In this document: piece by piece, positions 1 to 9,224 of the stretch
How positions within the stretch are numbered: position 1 is the stretch's first letter
Layout of the letters: every line of letters begins with the position of its first letter
From: Pseudanabaena biceps
GTDB lineage: Bacteria; Cyanobacteriota; Cyanobacteriia; Pseudanabaenales; Pseudanabaenaceae
DNA length: 64,000 nt
Assembly (NCBI GenBank): GCA_013361095.1
Contig: JAATWA010000005.1
Span: forward strand, 1 to 64,000
Reading direction: 5' to 3'
Program-made: the position numbers and the translations under genes
The notes under the pieces: model-generated
What the model saw: only the letters and a program-made list of their open reading frames with translations
What the model was told of the DNA's origin: nothing
Databases searched by the model: none

Positions 1-1020
1 GCGACAAAGCACCATTTGAAGCAAGCATGATGGTACATTTCCGCAAACGATTGAACCTAGAGATCGTGGGCAGAATCAACGAACGGATTGTGAAGCCCTC
101 TAAAGAATCGGTACAAAAAGAGATAGAAGAAAAGCAGGATAAGAAAGAAGAGAAGTTAGGAGAAAAAAAGGTAGAAAAGGAACAGAAAGAAACAGAACCA
201 TCAAACCAAGGAAAATTGCTGCTAGATGCAACAGTCGCGATTCTCCGACATCCGTTATCCCACTGACATCAAACTGTTGAACGAAGCAAGGGAACAAACG
301 GAAATTGTGATTGATGCTCTTTACCAACAAGTGAAAGAACAATTACCGAAGAAACCACGCACCTATCGTCGTGAAGCAAGGACAGCTTATCTCCAAATTG
401 CCAAACAACGCAAACCCAATTCTAAAAAGATTCGCAAAGCAATGCGCCAACAGTTGGGTTATGTCCGTCGCAATCTTGCCCATATTGATACCCTAATTGC
501 CGCAGGGGCAGAGCTATCGGAATTGAAGAAGAATCTCTATCGGAACTTGCTGGTCGTCAGTGAAGTATATCGGCAACAACAATTGATGTACGAGCAAGGT
601 TGTCATCGTATAGACGACCGCATCGTCAGTATTACGCAACCTCATGTACGTCCGATTGTCAGAGGTAAGTCAGGAACACCTGTGGAGTTTGGCGCTAAAC
701 TATCAGTTAGTTGTGTGGATGGTCATGCATTTCTCGACCATCTCAGTTGGGATAACTTCAATGAATCGGGAGATTTGCCGCATCAAGTAGAATTGTTTAA
801 ATCTCGCTTTGGACATTATCCTGAAGCGGTTTACGTTGACCAGATTTACCGCACACGCAGCAATCGCGCCTATTGTCGAAATCTGGGTATTCGGATTACG
901 GCTCCGCCTTTGGGCAGACTTGTACCCGATGATGTGGCGGCTATTCGCAAGCAAACTCTCGAAGATGCTAAGGTGCGTAATCAAATTGAAGGTAAGTTTG
1001 GGCAAGCTAAACGACGGTTC
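1..1020 (+). pseudogene. IS5/IS1182-type DDE transposase, 5' cut by window, frameshifted and 3' truncated
   Basis: Two overlapping frames (up to about 266, then from about 226) together encode one transposase. The first has the HFRKRL and LLLDATVA segments, the second continues with DIRYPTDIKLLNEARE and a DDE-type core that includes an AKRRFG segment near the end. LLLDATVA should run straight into the DIRYPTD segment, so an indel near 240 broke the frame. The start lies left of the window. At 1020 the gene runs into the left end of an IS1 element and its C-terminal part is not found on the other side, so it is dead. Family assignment rests on recognised motifs; the exact IS name is unknown. 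Confidence 0.8.
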
Positions 1021-1082
1021 GGTAATGTGTCACATTTGTTGGAAAGTATAGTTACATAGGCAGGAATAAGTAGGAAAAAAAG

Positions 1083-1370
1083 ATGGTATTTGAAGCATTC
1101 GAATGTCCAACCTGCGGAGGTGTAGACATCCACCGACATGGACAAAGCGCCACAGGCAAAAAACGATACATTTGCTTAAACACGGAATGTATGCGAAAGA
1201 CATTTATTCTTGATTACACCTATCAAGGGTATCGCCCAGAAGTAAAACAACAAGTGGCAGAAATGGCTGTCAATGGCAGTGGAATTAGGGATACAAGTCG
1301 AGTATTAAAGATTAGTCCGAATACTGTCATCAAAGAGTTGAAAAAAAGAGGAAGACATCGAAGCGGTTAA
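1083..1370 (+). CDS. IS1-family transposase, N-terminal part (zinc ribbon and HTH)
   Basis: It encodes 95 residues with a zinc-ribbon start (CPTCGG and a second cysteine pair) and a helix-turn-helix segment near residues 60-90, the part of an IS1 transposase that binds the element ends. The natural continuation lies in the +1 frame at 1441-1830, entered near a run of seven A at about 1342. The two other IS1 copies in the window (9284-9994, 32235-32924) carry one continuous gene. A one-base indel or slippage in the A-run is therefore the simplest explanation here. Confidence 0.75.
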   Translation: MVFEAFECPTCGGVDIHRHGQSATGKKRYICLNTECMRKTFILDYTYQGYRPEVKQQVAEMAVNGSGIRDTSRVLKISPNTVIKELKKRGRHRSG

Positions 1371-1440
1371 CTATCCTCTGCTAGAGCAGCTTGACATCGA
1401 AACACTTGATGTTGACCTTTATCAAGTAGAAGAAGCAGAA

Positions 1441-1830
1441 ATGGACGAGATGTGGAGTTTTGTTGGCAGCAAGAAACAGCAAAGATGGCTATGGCACGCT
1501 ATTGATCATGTGACTGGAAGTGTCTTAGCTTATGTTTTAGCCCCACATAAAGATGAAGCCTTGGTTAAACTGGTGAATCTGCTAAAGCCTTTTGGCATCA
1601 AGCGTTTTTTCACTGATGCATGGGGTGCTTACGAAAGCATTCTTGATCCTCACACTCACCTAATCGGCAAGAAAAATACTCAGAAGATTGAACGAAAACA
1701 TCTAACTTTGAGAACGAGGATTAAGCGTTTAGCTAGAAAGACGATTTGCTTTTCTAAATCCATTGTGATGCATGATATTGTCATCGGTCTGTTTATCAAC
1801 ACATATGAGTTTTCGTTTCAACCTCATTGA
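1441..1830 (+). CDS. IS1-family transposase, catalytic part
   Basis: It encodes 129 residues with the IS1 catalytic core: a DEMWSFVG motif at the start holding the first acidic residue, a FTDAWGAY segment with the second Asp, and a C-terminal KTQKIERKHLTLR segment. Open reading in this frame extends back to the A-run near 1342, so the ATG at 1441 is probably internal and the catalytic half would be made as a fusion after a frame change. Activity is uncertain. Confidence 0.75.
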   Translation: MDEMWSFVGSKKQQRWLWHAIDHVTGSVLAYVLAPHKDEALVKLVNLLKPFGIKRFFTDAWGAYESILDPHTHLIGKKNTQKIERKHLTLRTRIKRLARKTICFSKSIVMHDIVIGLFINTYEFSFQPH

Positions 1831-1857
1831 ACGTTCCAACAAATGTGACACATTACC

Positions 1858-2211
1858 CTTTTCCTGAGATGCCGAAAGCACCGCATACTTTTTGCACTTA
1901 TCAGAAATACCTTTAGCCATCAGAATTTTTTTTGCACCAATTATCCAAACAATTACGCGAACTGCGAATACAGCCAGACTCAGCAAATCTGTGACCATGC
2001 TTCTCCACCGTTGGTTTAGCCAACCAAAACAGAGGAATCCCCGTTAACTTCCAAGTTAAACGCCCAAACGAATGTAAAACATCCCAAGCCTCCTCTTGTG
2101 AAGGCTCTGCGAGAAACTCAGCTAATTCAGAACAAAATGCATCCCAAAGCGATCGCACTGATCGTAAACCTGCATACCTTGCTTATAAGCCTCAGTTAGA
2201 TTGTCACTCAT
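1858..2211 (-). pseudogene. decayed conserved cyanobacterial gene, truncated by IS1
   Basis: Reading leftward from an ATG at 2211 gives MSDNLTEAYKQG, then a frame change near the GCGATCGC site at 2149 into a segment with WDAFCSELAEFLAEPSQEEA and HGHRFAESGCIRS. A second frame change lies at an eight-A run near 1930, after which the sequence reads ISDKCKKYAVLSASQ and stops at the IS1 right end. It resembles a small protein often seen in cyanobacteria whose function I do not know. Two frameshifts plus the IS truncation make it a pseudogene. Confidence 0.6.
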
Positions 2212-2283
2212 AAGTAAAACTTGGTAAACGATATTAGAAAATCTAACACAACAGCCCAACTTGTCATAGAAACATCTTAGAGC

Positions 2284-2428
2284 AAATAATCATACATTAT
2301 TTGTCATTAAATTTATATGAATGAGTATTTGTGCTTAGTACTGTTGACGTGTTTTCAAGGTTTGCGGGCTTTGCTTGGCGCGTTGTTATATATTGAAGGG
2401 GTATCCGCTTTGTTAGTTAGCTGTCGTT
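2284..2428 (+). repeat. upstream region shared with the second AAA/nuclease gene, copy 1
   Basis: About 140 bp before the start codon at 2429 closely match 28730-28867, which precede the paralogue. Shared blocks include GAATGAGTATTTGTGCTTA, TTTGCTTGGCGCGTTGTTA and GTTAGTTAGCTGTCGTT just before the ATG. Similarity begins here and runs through the gene but stops at the stop codon. The duplicated unit is therefore the promoter region plus gene, and the two copies are probably controlled alike. Confidence 0.75.
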
Positions 2429-3973
2429 ATGCAAAAATGGTTTAATACTGCTGGTCCTTGTAAAGCTGATATTCACTACATGTTGTCAGCGACTGAGCGC
2501 TTGCCTGAAATCAAACAATTAATTGCTCAAGAAAATTACTTTGTGATTCATGCGCCAAGACAGGTGGGTAAGACTACAGCAATGTTGGCACTTGCCCAAG
2601 AACTAACGGCTAGCGGTCAATATACGGCGGTGATGTTATCGCTGGAAGTGGGTGCGGCTTTCTCTGACGATTTGGGCGCAGCCGAGCTGGCTATTTTAGG
2701 TGAGTGGAAGCAATCGATACGGTTTCGTTTGCCCAAAGATCTGCAACCTCATGAGTGGTTAGATGCCGAGGCAGGAGCGAGAATTGGTACAAACTTGAGC
2801 AACTGGGCTGAACAATCTTCCCGTCCATTAGTTGTCTTTTTGGATGAAATTGATGCCTTGAGTAACGAAACACTAATTTCTGTGTTAAGACAAATCCGCT
2901 CTGGTTTTCCCAATCGTCCGCAGGGATTTCCGCAGTCAGTGGCACTGGTGGGGATGCGAGATGTGCGGGATTATAAATATGCTTCTGGGGGGAGCGATCG
3001 GCTGAATACTTCTAGTCCTTTTAATATCAAAGTGCGCTCCTTTACTCTAAGTAACTTTACCCTTGAGGATGTGAAAAATCTTTACCAGCAACATACGGAA
3101 GCCACAGGACAAATATTTACACCCGAAGCTATCGATTTAGCTTTTCATTTGACGCAGGGTCAGCCTTGGTTAGTCAATGCGATTGTTAAGGAAATTGTTG
3201 AATATATTACTAAAGATCCAGCCACTCCAATTACTACTGAGTTAGTGAACCAAGCGAAGGAAATACTGATTAAGAGACAAGATACGCATCTGGATAGTCT
3301 TGCTGAGAGACTAAGAGAAGATCGGGTCAGAGCAGTGATTCAACCTATTCTCGCTGGGCAGGAACTGCCAGATGTGCCACAGGATGATATTCGCTACGTT
3401 TTAGATTTAGGGCTTTGTACTAACGAAAATGGTTTGGCGATCGCTAATCCTATTTATCAGGAAGTGCTTCCTAGAGTGCTTGCCTATGTAACTACTGCTT
3501 CTATTGGGTATCTTCAACCAGTCTGGCTTAGTGAGCAAGGTGAATTTTTGCCCGATCGCTTGTTGGAAGCGTTCTTATTATTCTGGCGGCAGCATGGAGA
3601 GCCTTTATTTGACAGTACACCCTATCCAGAGATTGCGCCTCATATTGTATTGATGGCATTTTTGCACCGTGTTGTTAATGGTGGTGGCACTTTGGAGAGG
3701 GAATATGCCATTGGTTCGGGAAGAATGGATATCTGTTTGCGATATGGTAAGGTAACTTTGGCGATGGAGTTGAAGGTATGGGCTGATAAAAGACCAGATC
3801 CACTTAAGGAAGGATTGCCGCAGTTGGATAAGTATTTATCGGGATTGAGTTTGGATACAGGTTGGTTAGTGATCTTCGATCGCCGAAAGGGTTTGCCGCC
3901 GCTAAGCGATCGTACTACGACGGAGATAGCCACCAGTCCCGCAGGGAGAGAGATGATTGTGATTCGTGGATAA
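2429..3973 (+). CDS. AAA-type ATPase with C-terminal PD-(D/E)XK nuclease-like domain, copy 1
   Basis: The 514-residue protein has an N-terminal P-loop ATPase: Walker A APRQVGKTT near residues 42-50 and Walker B VVFLDEID near 135. Next come a winged-helix-like middle region and a C-terminal segment with GSGRMDI...AMELKVW (Asp about 434, Glu about 447, Lys about 449). That spacing fits a PD-(D/E)XK nuclease fold as in other archaeal-type AAA/nuclease-fold proteins. A second copy lies at 28868-30412. The two differ mainly in residues 72-135, between the Walker motifs, and are nearly identical from about residue 290 on. Function is unproven; a mobile-element or defence role is inference. Confidence 0.75.
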   Translation: MQKWFNTAGPCKADIHYMLSATERLPEIKQLIAQENYFVIHAPRQVGKTTAMLALAQELTASGQYTAVMLSLEVGAAFSDDLGAAELAILGEWKQSIRFRLPKDLQPHEWLDAEAGARIGTNLSNWAEQSSRPLVVFLDEIDALSNETLISVLRQIRSGFPNRPQGFPQSVALVGMRDVRDYKYASGGSDRLNTSSPFNIKVRSFTLSNFTLEDVKNLYQQHTEATGQIFTPEAIDLAFHLTQGQPWLVNAIVKEIVEYITKDPATPITTELVNQAKEILIKRQDTHLDSLAERLREDRVRAVIQPILAGQELPDVPQDDIRYVLDLGLCTNENGLAIANPIYQEVLPRVLAYVTTASIGYLQPVWLSEQGEFLPDRLLEAFLLFWRQHGEPLFDSTPYPEIAPHIVLMAFLHRVVNGGGTLEREYAIGSGRMDICLRYGKVTLAMELKVWADKRPDPLKEGLPQLDKYLSGLSLDTGWLVIFDRRKGLPPLSDRTTTEIATSPAGREMIVIRG

Positions 3974-4038
3974 ATGTAATTGACATTTCTGTATGCTTTC
4001 TAGAGCCAACTTTCGCTAATTTTTACACTTAAAACATT

Positions 4039-4899
4039 ATGACTGTACAGGCTTGGCATCACGAAACGATTGATACGAATGGCATAAAATTGCACTATGT
4101 CACCGAGGGCGAAGGTTTGTTGATGTTGATGCTGCATGGATTTCCAGAATTCTGGTACTCATGGCGGCATCAAATACCTGAATTTGCAAAGGATCATAAA
4201 GTCGTTGCTGTCGATCTACGTGGTTATAACGATAGTGATAAGCCTCAAGCTCAATCTGCCTATGTTATGTCAGAATTTGTGGAAGATATTAAAGGAGTAA
4301 TCTCAGGATTGGGCTATGAGAGTTGTATTCTTGTTGGACATGATTGGGGAGGAGCGATCGCATGGTCATTTGCCTATGCCTATCCTGAATTAGTGAGCCG
4401 TTTGATTGTGATGAATTTGCCGCATCCTGCTAAGTTTGCGGCAGGACTAAAGACACCGCAGCAGATGCTGAAGAGTTGGTATATTGCGTTCTTTCAAATC
4501 CCATTTTTGCCTGAGTTCTTGATTCAGTTAGATGACTATCGACTCATTGAAGATGCTTTTCGAGGGATGGCAATCGATCAGAGTCCTTTTACGGATGCGG
4601 ATATTGAGCAGTATAAGAATGCTTTTGCTAAACGGGGTGCTTTGACGGGCGCGATTAATTACTATCGCAATCTACCTACCTATTTATCCCAAAAGAAAGT
4701 GTGGGGTATTCTCAAAATTCCGACCTTGATGATTTGGGGTGAAGAGGATCGGGCGTTGGGTAAGGAATTAACCTATGGTACGGAGGAGTATGTGCAGGAT
4801 TTGCGAATTCGCTATATTCCTAATTGCAGTCATTGGGTGCAACAGGAGCAACCGCAGTTGGTTAATCAAATGATGCGTGAGTTTTTGGATGAGGAGTGA
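4039..4899 (+). CDS. alpha/beta hydrolase, epoxide hydrolase/dehalogenase-like
   Basis: The 286-residue cytosolic protein has the oxyanion-hole motif HGFPEFWYSWRHQ near residue 34 and the nucleophile elbow GHDWGGA near 100, where Asp replaces the usual Ser. A late acid lies in the WGEEDRALG region and the catalytic His in CSHWVQQEQP near the C-terminus. Asp as nucleophile together with HGFPEFW is typical of soluble epoxide hydrolases and haloacetate dehalogenases, which pass through an ester intermediate. The substrate cannot be told. It is a single gene about 65 bp after the AAA/nuclease gene, followed by transposase debris. Confidence 0.85.
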   Translation: MTVQAWHHETIDTNGIKLHYVTEGEGLLMLMLHGFPEFWYSWRHQIPEFAKDHKVVAVDLRGYNDSDKPQAQSAYVMSEFVEDIKGVISGLGYESCILVGHDWGGAIAWSFAYAYPELVSRLIVMNLPHPAKFAAGLKTPQQMLKSWYIAFFQIPFLPEFLIQLDDYRLIEDAFRGMAIDQSPFTDADIEQYKNAFAKRGALTGAINYYRNLPTYLSQKKVWGILKIPTLMIWGEEDRALGKELTYGTEEYVQDLRIRYIPNCSHWVQQEQPQLVNQMMREFLDEE

Positions 4900-5078
4900 A
4901 GGAAATTCTATCTTGCAGAGCAAAGTGCTATAAAATGAATAAGAAAAATCAGACTAACTGATGGCGATGATTATACAATTGATGATTATTGATGTAGCCG
5001 GCACTGGTTCCGTAAAGCGGGAAAGATAAAATCATTAATGAGTATGAGTTATATGGCAAGACGGATCGTGAACAACTG

Positions 5079-5315
5079 TTACCAAGATATCGATGTCTCC
5101 AGAATCCCTAACTTCACAGCAGGAACTAATTTAGTCGTGAAATGGACTCTGACAAAATTGTGAACTAGCCAGTAAACATCCGAAGTCCTTTGGAGACTGA
5201 TTCTGGATTTAGCATAGGTGTTAGTTTTGCGTCGAAAAGCAGAATTACGTCGTCGCAGGGAAGCATTAAATGCTTCGACATGGTTAGCATTGGACCTTGG
5301 AAAAAATTGAAGCAA
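5079..5315 (-). pseudogene. DDE transposase C-terminal fragment
   Basis: A 78-residue fragment reads NHVEAFNASLRRRNSAFRRK followed by TNTYAK and, further on, VHNFVRVHFTTK and VPAVKLGI. This is the conserved C-terminal part of a DDE transposase found in many bacteria. The N-terminal two thirds are missing. Sequence around it (4900-5080) shows no gene I can support. Confidence 0.6.
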
Positions 5316-5425
5316 AAAATGGATAAACGAGCCATTTAGTAAGCCCTAAATATTGGACATGAGAAATGGAAGCACTCATAATTCAGGAGTACGAAAATAG
5401 TAGTATATGCCAGAATCAGCAGAAA

Positions 5426-5703
5426 TCAGGCAGAGATTTTAGGAGCAGAAGCAGGAGATTTGCATTTTTTAATGACAGGAAGGCGAGGACGAGGAGGCTG
5501 ATTTTCTCCAGATTTGCGCCCAGAAGAATAACCACGGTTTTTGGGAGAACCGGCAGGGGAACCCAACTGAGAAATAATTCGGAACCAGTCCTGCTGAACC
5601 TTTGAAGGAGAAATGCGAGTAGAAGAAACGGGCAAGAGATGCTTCTCCTAAGGACGCGGAAGAGAAACCGCGAGGGAATGAGCAGCCCAAAGTTGGACAT
5701 AAG
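5426..5703 (-). pseudogene. transposase C-terminal fragment (NF041680-like), with internal stop
   Basis: The leftward frame reads VQLWAAHSLAV, an in-frame stop, then EKHLLPVSS...QQDWFRIISQLGSPAGSPKNR and PPRPRLPVIKK. The run of GSPAGSPKNRG and basic RPRLPVIKK matches my memory of the C-terminal tail of the NF041680 transposase group. The upstream part is missing, cut by the left end of the IS4 element at 5712. It is non-functional. Confidence 0.5.
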
Positions 5704-5711
5704 CTAGCATC

Positions 5712-6697
5712 CTAAGTACAGGACAAAAAGTTGCAAAAGTAGACAGGAAGGGGTTTTATAAAAGATAACCACATCGCAAATAAAACCCCTATCAAAGAGA
5801 TTAACCTATTCCGAGAAATGTTGCAGCAGCATCTGCAATGGAATGCAGCAAGACTCGCATTTGTATCCACATTTCTAATTGCGCTAATGCGAGTAAAGAC
5901 AGTAAACCTAGCCGAAATCGCGACAGGATTTAGTGGTGAAGCGAAAGTAGCATCGCATTATAAGCGGTTACAAAGATTTTTCCGAGACTTTGAAGTGGAC
6001 TATGAAAGCATCGCACTGATGGTTGTAAAAGTAATGAAAATACCTGAGCCATGGGTAATATCTATAGACCGCACCGATTGGCAATTCGGTAAAACAGTGT
6101 TTAATGTGCTGACATTAGGGGTAGTGCATCACGGTGTTGCATTCCCGTTGGTATGGATAATGCTGGATAAAAAAGGTAACTCAAATACCCGTGAGCGCTG
6201 TGAGTTGTGGAATCGCTTTCTAGAAATATTTGCAGACCGCAAAATCGACTTTCTGACCGCAGACCGCGAGTTTGTGGGGGAGGATTGGTTTGATTACTTG
6301 CTCTGTGACCCATGTACCCATTTTCGGATACGCATTCGTAAAAACACCTTGCTTGACGATGGGCAGAAACAACTGCGGGCTGACGTTTGTTTTCAAGACC
6401 TCCGAGTTGGTCAATCTAAAGTGTTATCCCATCCCAGAAAAGTTTGGAATCATTCGCTTTATATTGCTGCCATGCGTTTAGACGATGGTGATTTATTAAT
6501 TGTCGCATCTGCTCATGATCCTGATACCGCTATTGCTGACTATGCCAAGCGTTGGGCTATTGAGACTCTGTTTGGTTGTTTTAAAACTCGTGGCTTTTGT
6601 TTGGAGTCTACTCATCTTCAAGACTCGGAACGACTTTCTAAATTAATTGCTTTGCTTACTCTGGCTTTATGTTGGGCTTTTTCTTCTGGGCTTTGGC
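5712..6697. mobile_element. IS4-family element, right end lost
   Basis: The left terminal repeat starts at 5712 (CTAAGTACAGGACAAAAAGT). The same sequence forms both arms of the MITE-like hairpin at 40331-40395, which identifies it as the element end. The transposase gene follows, but at 6698 the sequence runs into an IS630 element. Beyond that IS630 (10114 on) the DNA is a histidine kinase gene, so the right end of this IS4 has been deleted. Confidence 0.8.
5818..6697 (+). pseudogene. IS4-family transposase, C-terminally truncated
   Basis: About 293 residues of IS4 transposase remain: SIDRTDW holds the first catalytic Asp near residue 85, FLTADREFVG the second near 145, and YAKRWAIETLFGCFKTRG is the Y-(2)-R-(3)-E-(6)-K signature with the catalytic Glu near 245. 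All three catalytic residues are present. The last residues before the stop at 6714 come from the IS630 end, so the native tail is missing. It may still fold, but without a right element end it cannot move this copy. Confidence 0.8.
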
Positions 6698-6758
6698 TAG
6701 TACAAGGCGGCTAAAGTGAAGATACTATAAGAAGAAATGAAATAACGGTCAAAAATTA

Positions 6759-7241
6759 GTGTTTACGGGATCTGCAAAAGCATTGCATTTAGAAGAGTTG
6801 GAACAAGAAGAATTGGAACAGATAATCAATCGACACAGTACACCGCAGCAAATAGCCCAACGAGCAAAGATTGTTGTTTTAGCCTCTCAAGGATACAGTC
6901 AAGCAATGATAGCGCGGGAATTAGATATCAGCCGCAAAAGTGCCCGATTGTGGCGAGACCGATGGGTGTGGGGACGGGAAAAAGACATAGGCGTGTTGGA
7001 TTGTTTGAAAGATGCCGAGCGTTCGGGTACACCACCGACATTCGAGCTTGAGCAAATCATGCACTTATTTGCAATCGCCTGTGAAAGTCCAGAGGAGAGT
7101 GGTCGCCCAATCAGCCAATGGACAAGTCGCGAACTCGCCGATGAAATGATTCAACGCGGGATTGTGACCACGATATCACCGAGGCACGTTGGACGCTTAC
7201 TTGCCGAAGCAGATATCAAACCGCATCAATCAGGTTACTGA
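6759..7241 (+). CDS. IS630-family transposase, N-terminal part ending at an in-frame TGA
   Basis: It starts with GTG and encodes 160 residues with HTH/winged-helix DNA-binding segments (SQAMIARELDISRKSARLW near residue 45, ISPRHVGRLLAEA near 145). The reading frame continues past the TGA at 7239-7241 into LNPAPDPLFEQKV. In IS630 proteins the residue here is normally Trp (GYWLNP), so the TGA looks like a TGG-to-TGA change. Copy 2 has the same stop. Confidence 0.75.
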   Translation: MFTGSAKALHLEELEQEELEQIINRHSTPQQIAQRAKIVVLASQGYSQAMIARELDISRKSARLWRDRWVWGREKDIGVLDCLKDAERSGTPPTFELEQIMHLFAIACESPEESGRPISQWTSRELADEMIQRGIVTTISPRHVGRLLAEADIKPHQSGY

Positions 7242-7521
7242 CTGAATCCAGCGCCTGACCCATTGTTTGAACAAAAAGTAACAGCCATTACTGACAATTA
7301 CTTAAATGCAATAGAGCGAGCTGCCTTAGGTGAACAAACTATTAGTCTTGATGAAATGACGGGTATCCAAGCCCTTGAGCGCAAATATCCTGATAAGCCC
7401 TTAGAACCTAGTAAGATTCACCGTCGCGAGTTTGAATATATTCGACATGGTACTCAAACCTTAATCGCCAGTTTTGATGTCGCCACGGGTTTAGTCATCA
7501 AGGCTTCTGTGGGCGATACAC

Positions 7522-8848
7522 GAGAGTGTACAGTAAATTGTGTAAAGTCTGGGAAGTATACAGAGAGATAATCTAGACACACAATAACTAACACTAAAAC
7601 AGATGAATATACGCAAAGAACTACTCGATGAATTGCTGAAAGAATGTAAAACACCACCCGACCTATTCGGAGAAGGAGGCATTCTGAAACAACTAACCAC
7701 TGCCTTAGTGGAAAGAGCATTGGAAGCAGAACTATCCACCCATTTGGGTTATGGGAAGCATGAACATAGACCAGACGGGCAAAGCAACAGTCGCAATGGC
7801 TACAGCCAGAAAACAGTCCAAGGCGACTTCGGCGTAGCCGAAATCGCCATACCTCGGGATCGCCAAGGAGAGTTTGAACCGCAACTGGTGAAGAAAGGAC
7901 AAAGCCGATTGTCAGGACTAGACGAGAAGATCATTGCTCTCTACGCACGAGGTATGAGCGTCAGGGATATCCAAGCCCAGTTACAGGAAATGTATGGGGT
8001 TGAAGTATCACCAACGCTTATTTCTAATGTCACAGATGCGGTGATTGATGAGGTGAAGCAATGGCAAAACCGTCCTCTGGACGCGGTCTATCCAATCGTA
8101 TTTCTGGACTGCCTAGTGATCAAAGTGCGAGACAATGGCAGGGTGATTAATAAGTCCCTGTACTTTGCCTTGGGCGTGAATATGGACGGGTACAAGGAAT
8201 TACTGGGGATGTGGATATCTCCCAATGAAGGAGCCAAATTCTGGTTGTCCGTACTCACCGAAATTCACAACCGTGGGGTCAAAGACATTTTGATTGCCTG
8301 TGTCGATGGTTTGACAGGATTTCCCAATGCCATTGAAACGGTATTTCCGAAAACACAGGTACAGTTGTGCATTGTCCATATGGTGCGTAACTCGGTCGCT
8401 TTTGTCCCCTGGCAACAACGCAAGCAAGTTTGTGCCGACCTCAAGGCGATTTATGCGGCGGCGACGGAATCAGAGGCAGAGTTTAATCTCGAACTCTTTG
8501 CCGAAAAATGGGACAAGCAATATCCATCGATTTCTAAGTCGTGGCGCAGTCATTGGGCGAATATTATCCCCTTCTTTGCTTTCCCGCCTGAGATTCGCAG
8601 GGCAATTTATACCACCAATGCCATTGAGTCAATGAATAGCAGTTTGCGGAAGGTGATTAAATCTCAGCAGATTTTTCCCTCGGATGAGGCTGCTTTCAAG
8701 CTGGTTTATTTGGCGATGCGCAATATCTCGAAGAAGTGGACGATGCCGATTCGCGATTGGAAACCTGCCCTCAATCGCTTTGCGATCCTCTTTGAGGATC
8801 GTCTCCACATCTAGTTTCTAGACTTTACACATTTTGCTTGACAGTCTC
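7522..8848. mobile_element. IS256-family element, copy 1
   Basis: The 1327-bp element has imperfect inverted ends (left GAGAGTGTACAGTAAATTGT, right end the related complement) and an 8-bp target duplication CGATACAC at 7514-7521 and 8849-8856. It is inserted in the IS630 transposase. The uninterrupted target is seen at about 34719 in IS630 copy 2. It is complete and potentially active. Confidence 0.95.
7603..8814 (+). CDS. IS256-family (Mutator-type) transposase
   Basis: The 403-residue transposase has the expected length for IS256. Features include GYSQKTVQGDFGVAEIAIPR near residue 65, VFLDCLVIKVRD with the first catalytic Asp near 165, ACVDGLTGFPNAIETVFP with the second near 230, and YTTNAIESMNSSLRKVIKS with the catalytic Glu near 340. 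It catalyses DNA transposition of its own element. The second IS256 in the window (35301-37741) is a diverged, broken relative. Confidence 0.95.
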   Translation: MNIRKELLDELLKECKTPPDLFGEGGILKQLTTALVERALEAELSTHLGYGKHEHRPDGQSNSRNGYSQKTVQGDFGVAEIAIPRDRQGEFEPQLVKKGQSRLSGLDEKIIALYARGMSVRDIQAQLQEMYGVEVSPTLISNVTDAVIDEVKQWQNRPLDAVYPIVFLDCLVIKVRDNGRVINKSLYFALGVNMDGYKELLGMWISPNEGAKFWLSVLTEIHNRGVKDILIACVDGLTGFPNAIETVFPKTQVQLCIVHMVRNSVAFVPWQQRKQVCADLKAIYAAATESEAEFNLELFAEKWDKQYPSISKSWRSHWANIIPFFAFPPEIRRAIYTTNAIESMNSSLRKVIKSQQIFPSDEAAFKLVYLAMRNISKKWTMPIRDWKPALNRFAILFEDRLHI

Positions 8849-9224
8849 CGATACACGTACTGAAGTTGCCTATCTTACTCATGTCCAACAAACTATAGCC
8901 ACTAATCCTGATGCTAACAAATGGCATTTAGTTATGGATTGTCTCAACACTCATCAATCGGAATCCCTCGTTCGCTATGTTGCACAAGTCGAAAGATTGG
9001 AGATTGATTTAGGTGTCAAAGGTAAGTGCGGCATCCTCAAGTCCATGCAGACAAGGACTGATTTCTTAACCGATAAAAATCATCGTATTGTTTTTTATTT
9101 TACTCCCAAGCATTGTTCTTGGCTTAATCAGATTGAGATTTGGTTTGGAATCTTGATGCGTAAGTTACTCAGACGCGGTAACTTTATCTCTCAAGCCGAT
9201 TTGAAGTCTCGCATTATCTTATTT

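Larger units (their letters stand above)
1021..1857. mobile_element. IS1-family insertion sequence, copy 1
   Basis: The element is bounded by perfect 24-bp inverted repeats at 1021-1044 and 1834-1857, beginning GGTAATGTGTCACATTTG. It is 837 bp long and carries one transposase split into two frames. No 8-bp target duplication is visible: the left flank is an IS5-type transposase and the right flank is an unrelated cyanobacterial gene. This implies a deletion or rearrangement at one side after insertion. The same terminal sequence recurs in a 113-bp MITE-like element at 42357-42469. Confidence 0.9.

Noticed and set aside
4900..5078. Possible short genes after the alpha/beta hydrolase.
   Set aside because: Only stop-rich sequence and transposase debris; nothing recognisable.
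5416..5700. Overlapping open frames on the minus strand with hydrophobic translations.
   Set aside because: Only one frame carries recognisable transposase sequence (SQLGSPAGSPKNR); the others are its shadows.
6759..7571. TGA read as tryptophan (altered genetic code).
   Set aside because: Many ordinary genes in the window end with TGA, for example the overlapping ATGA junctions at 51091-51094 and 52356-52359, so the code is standard.
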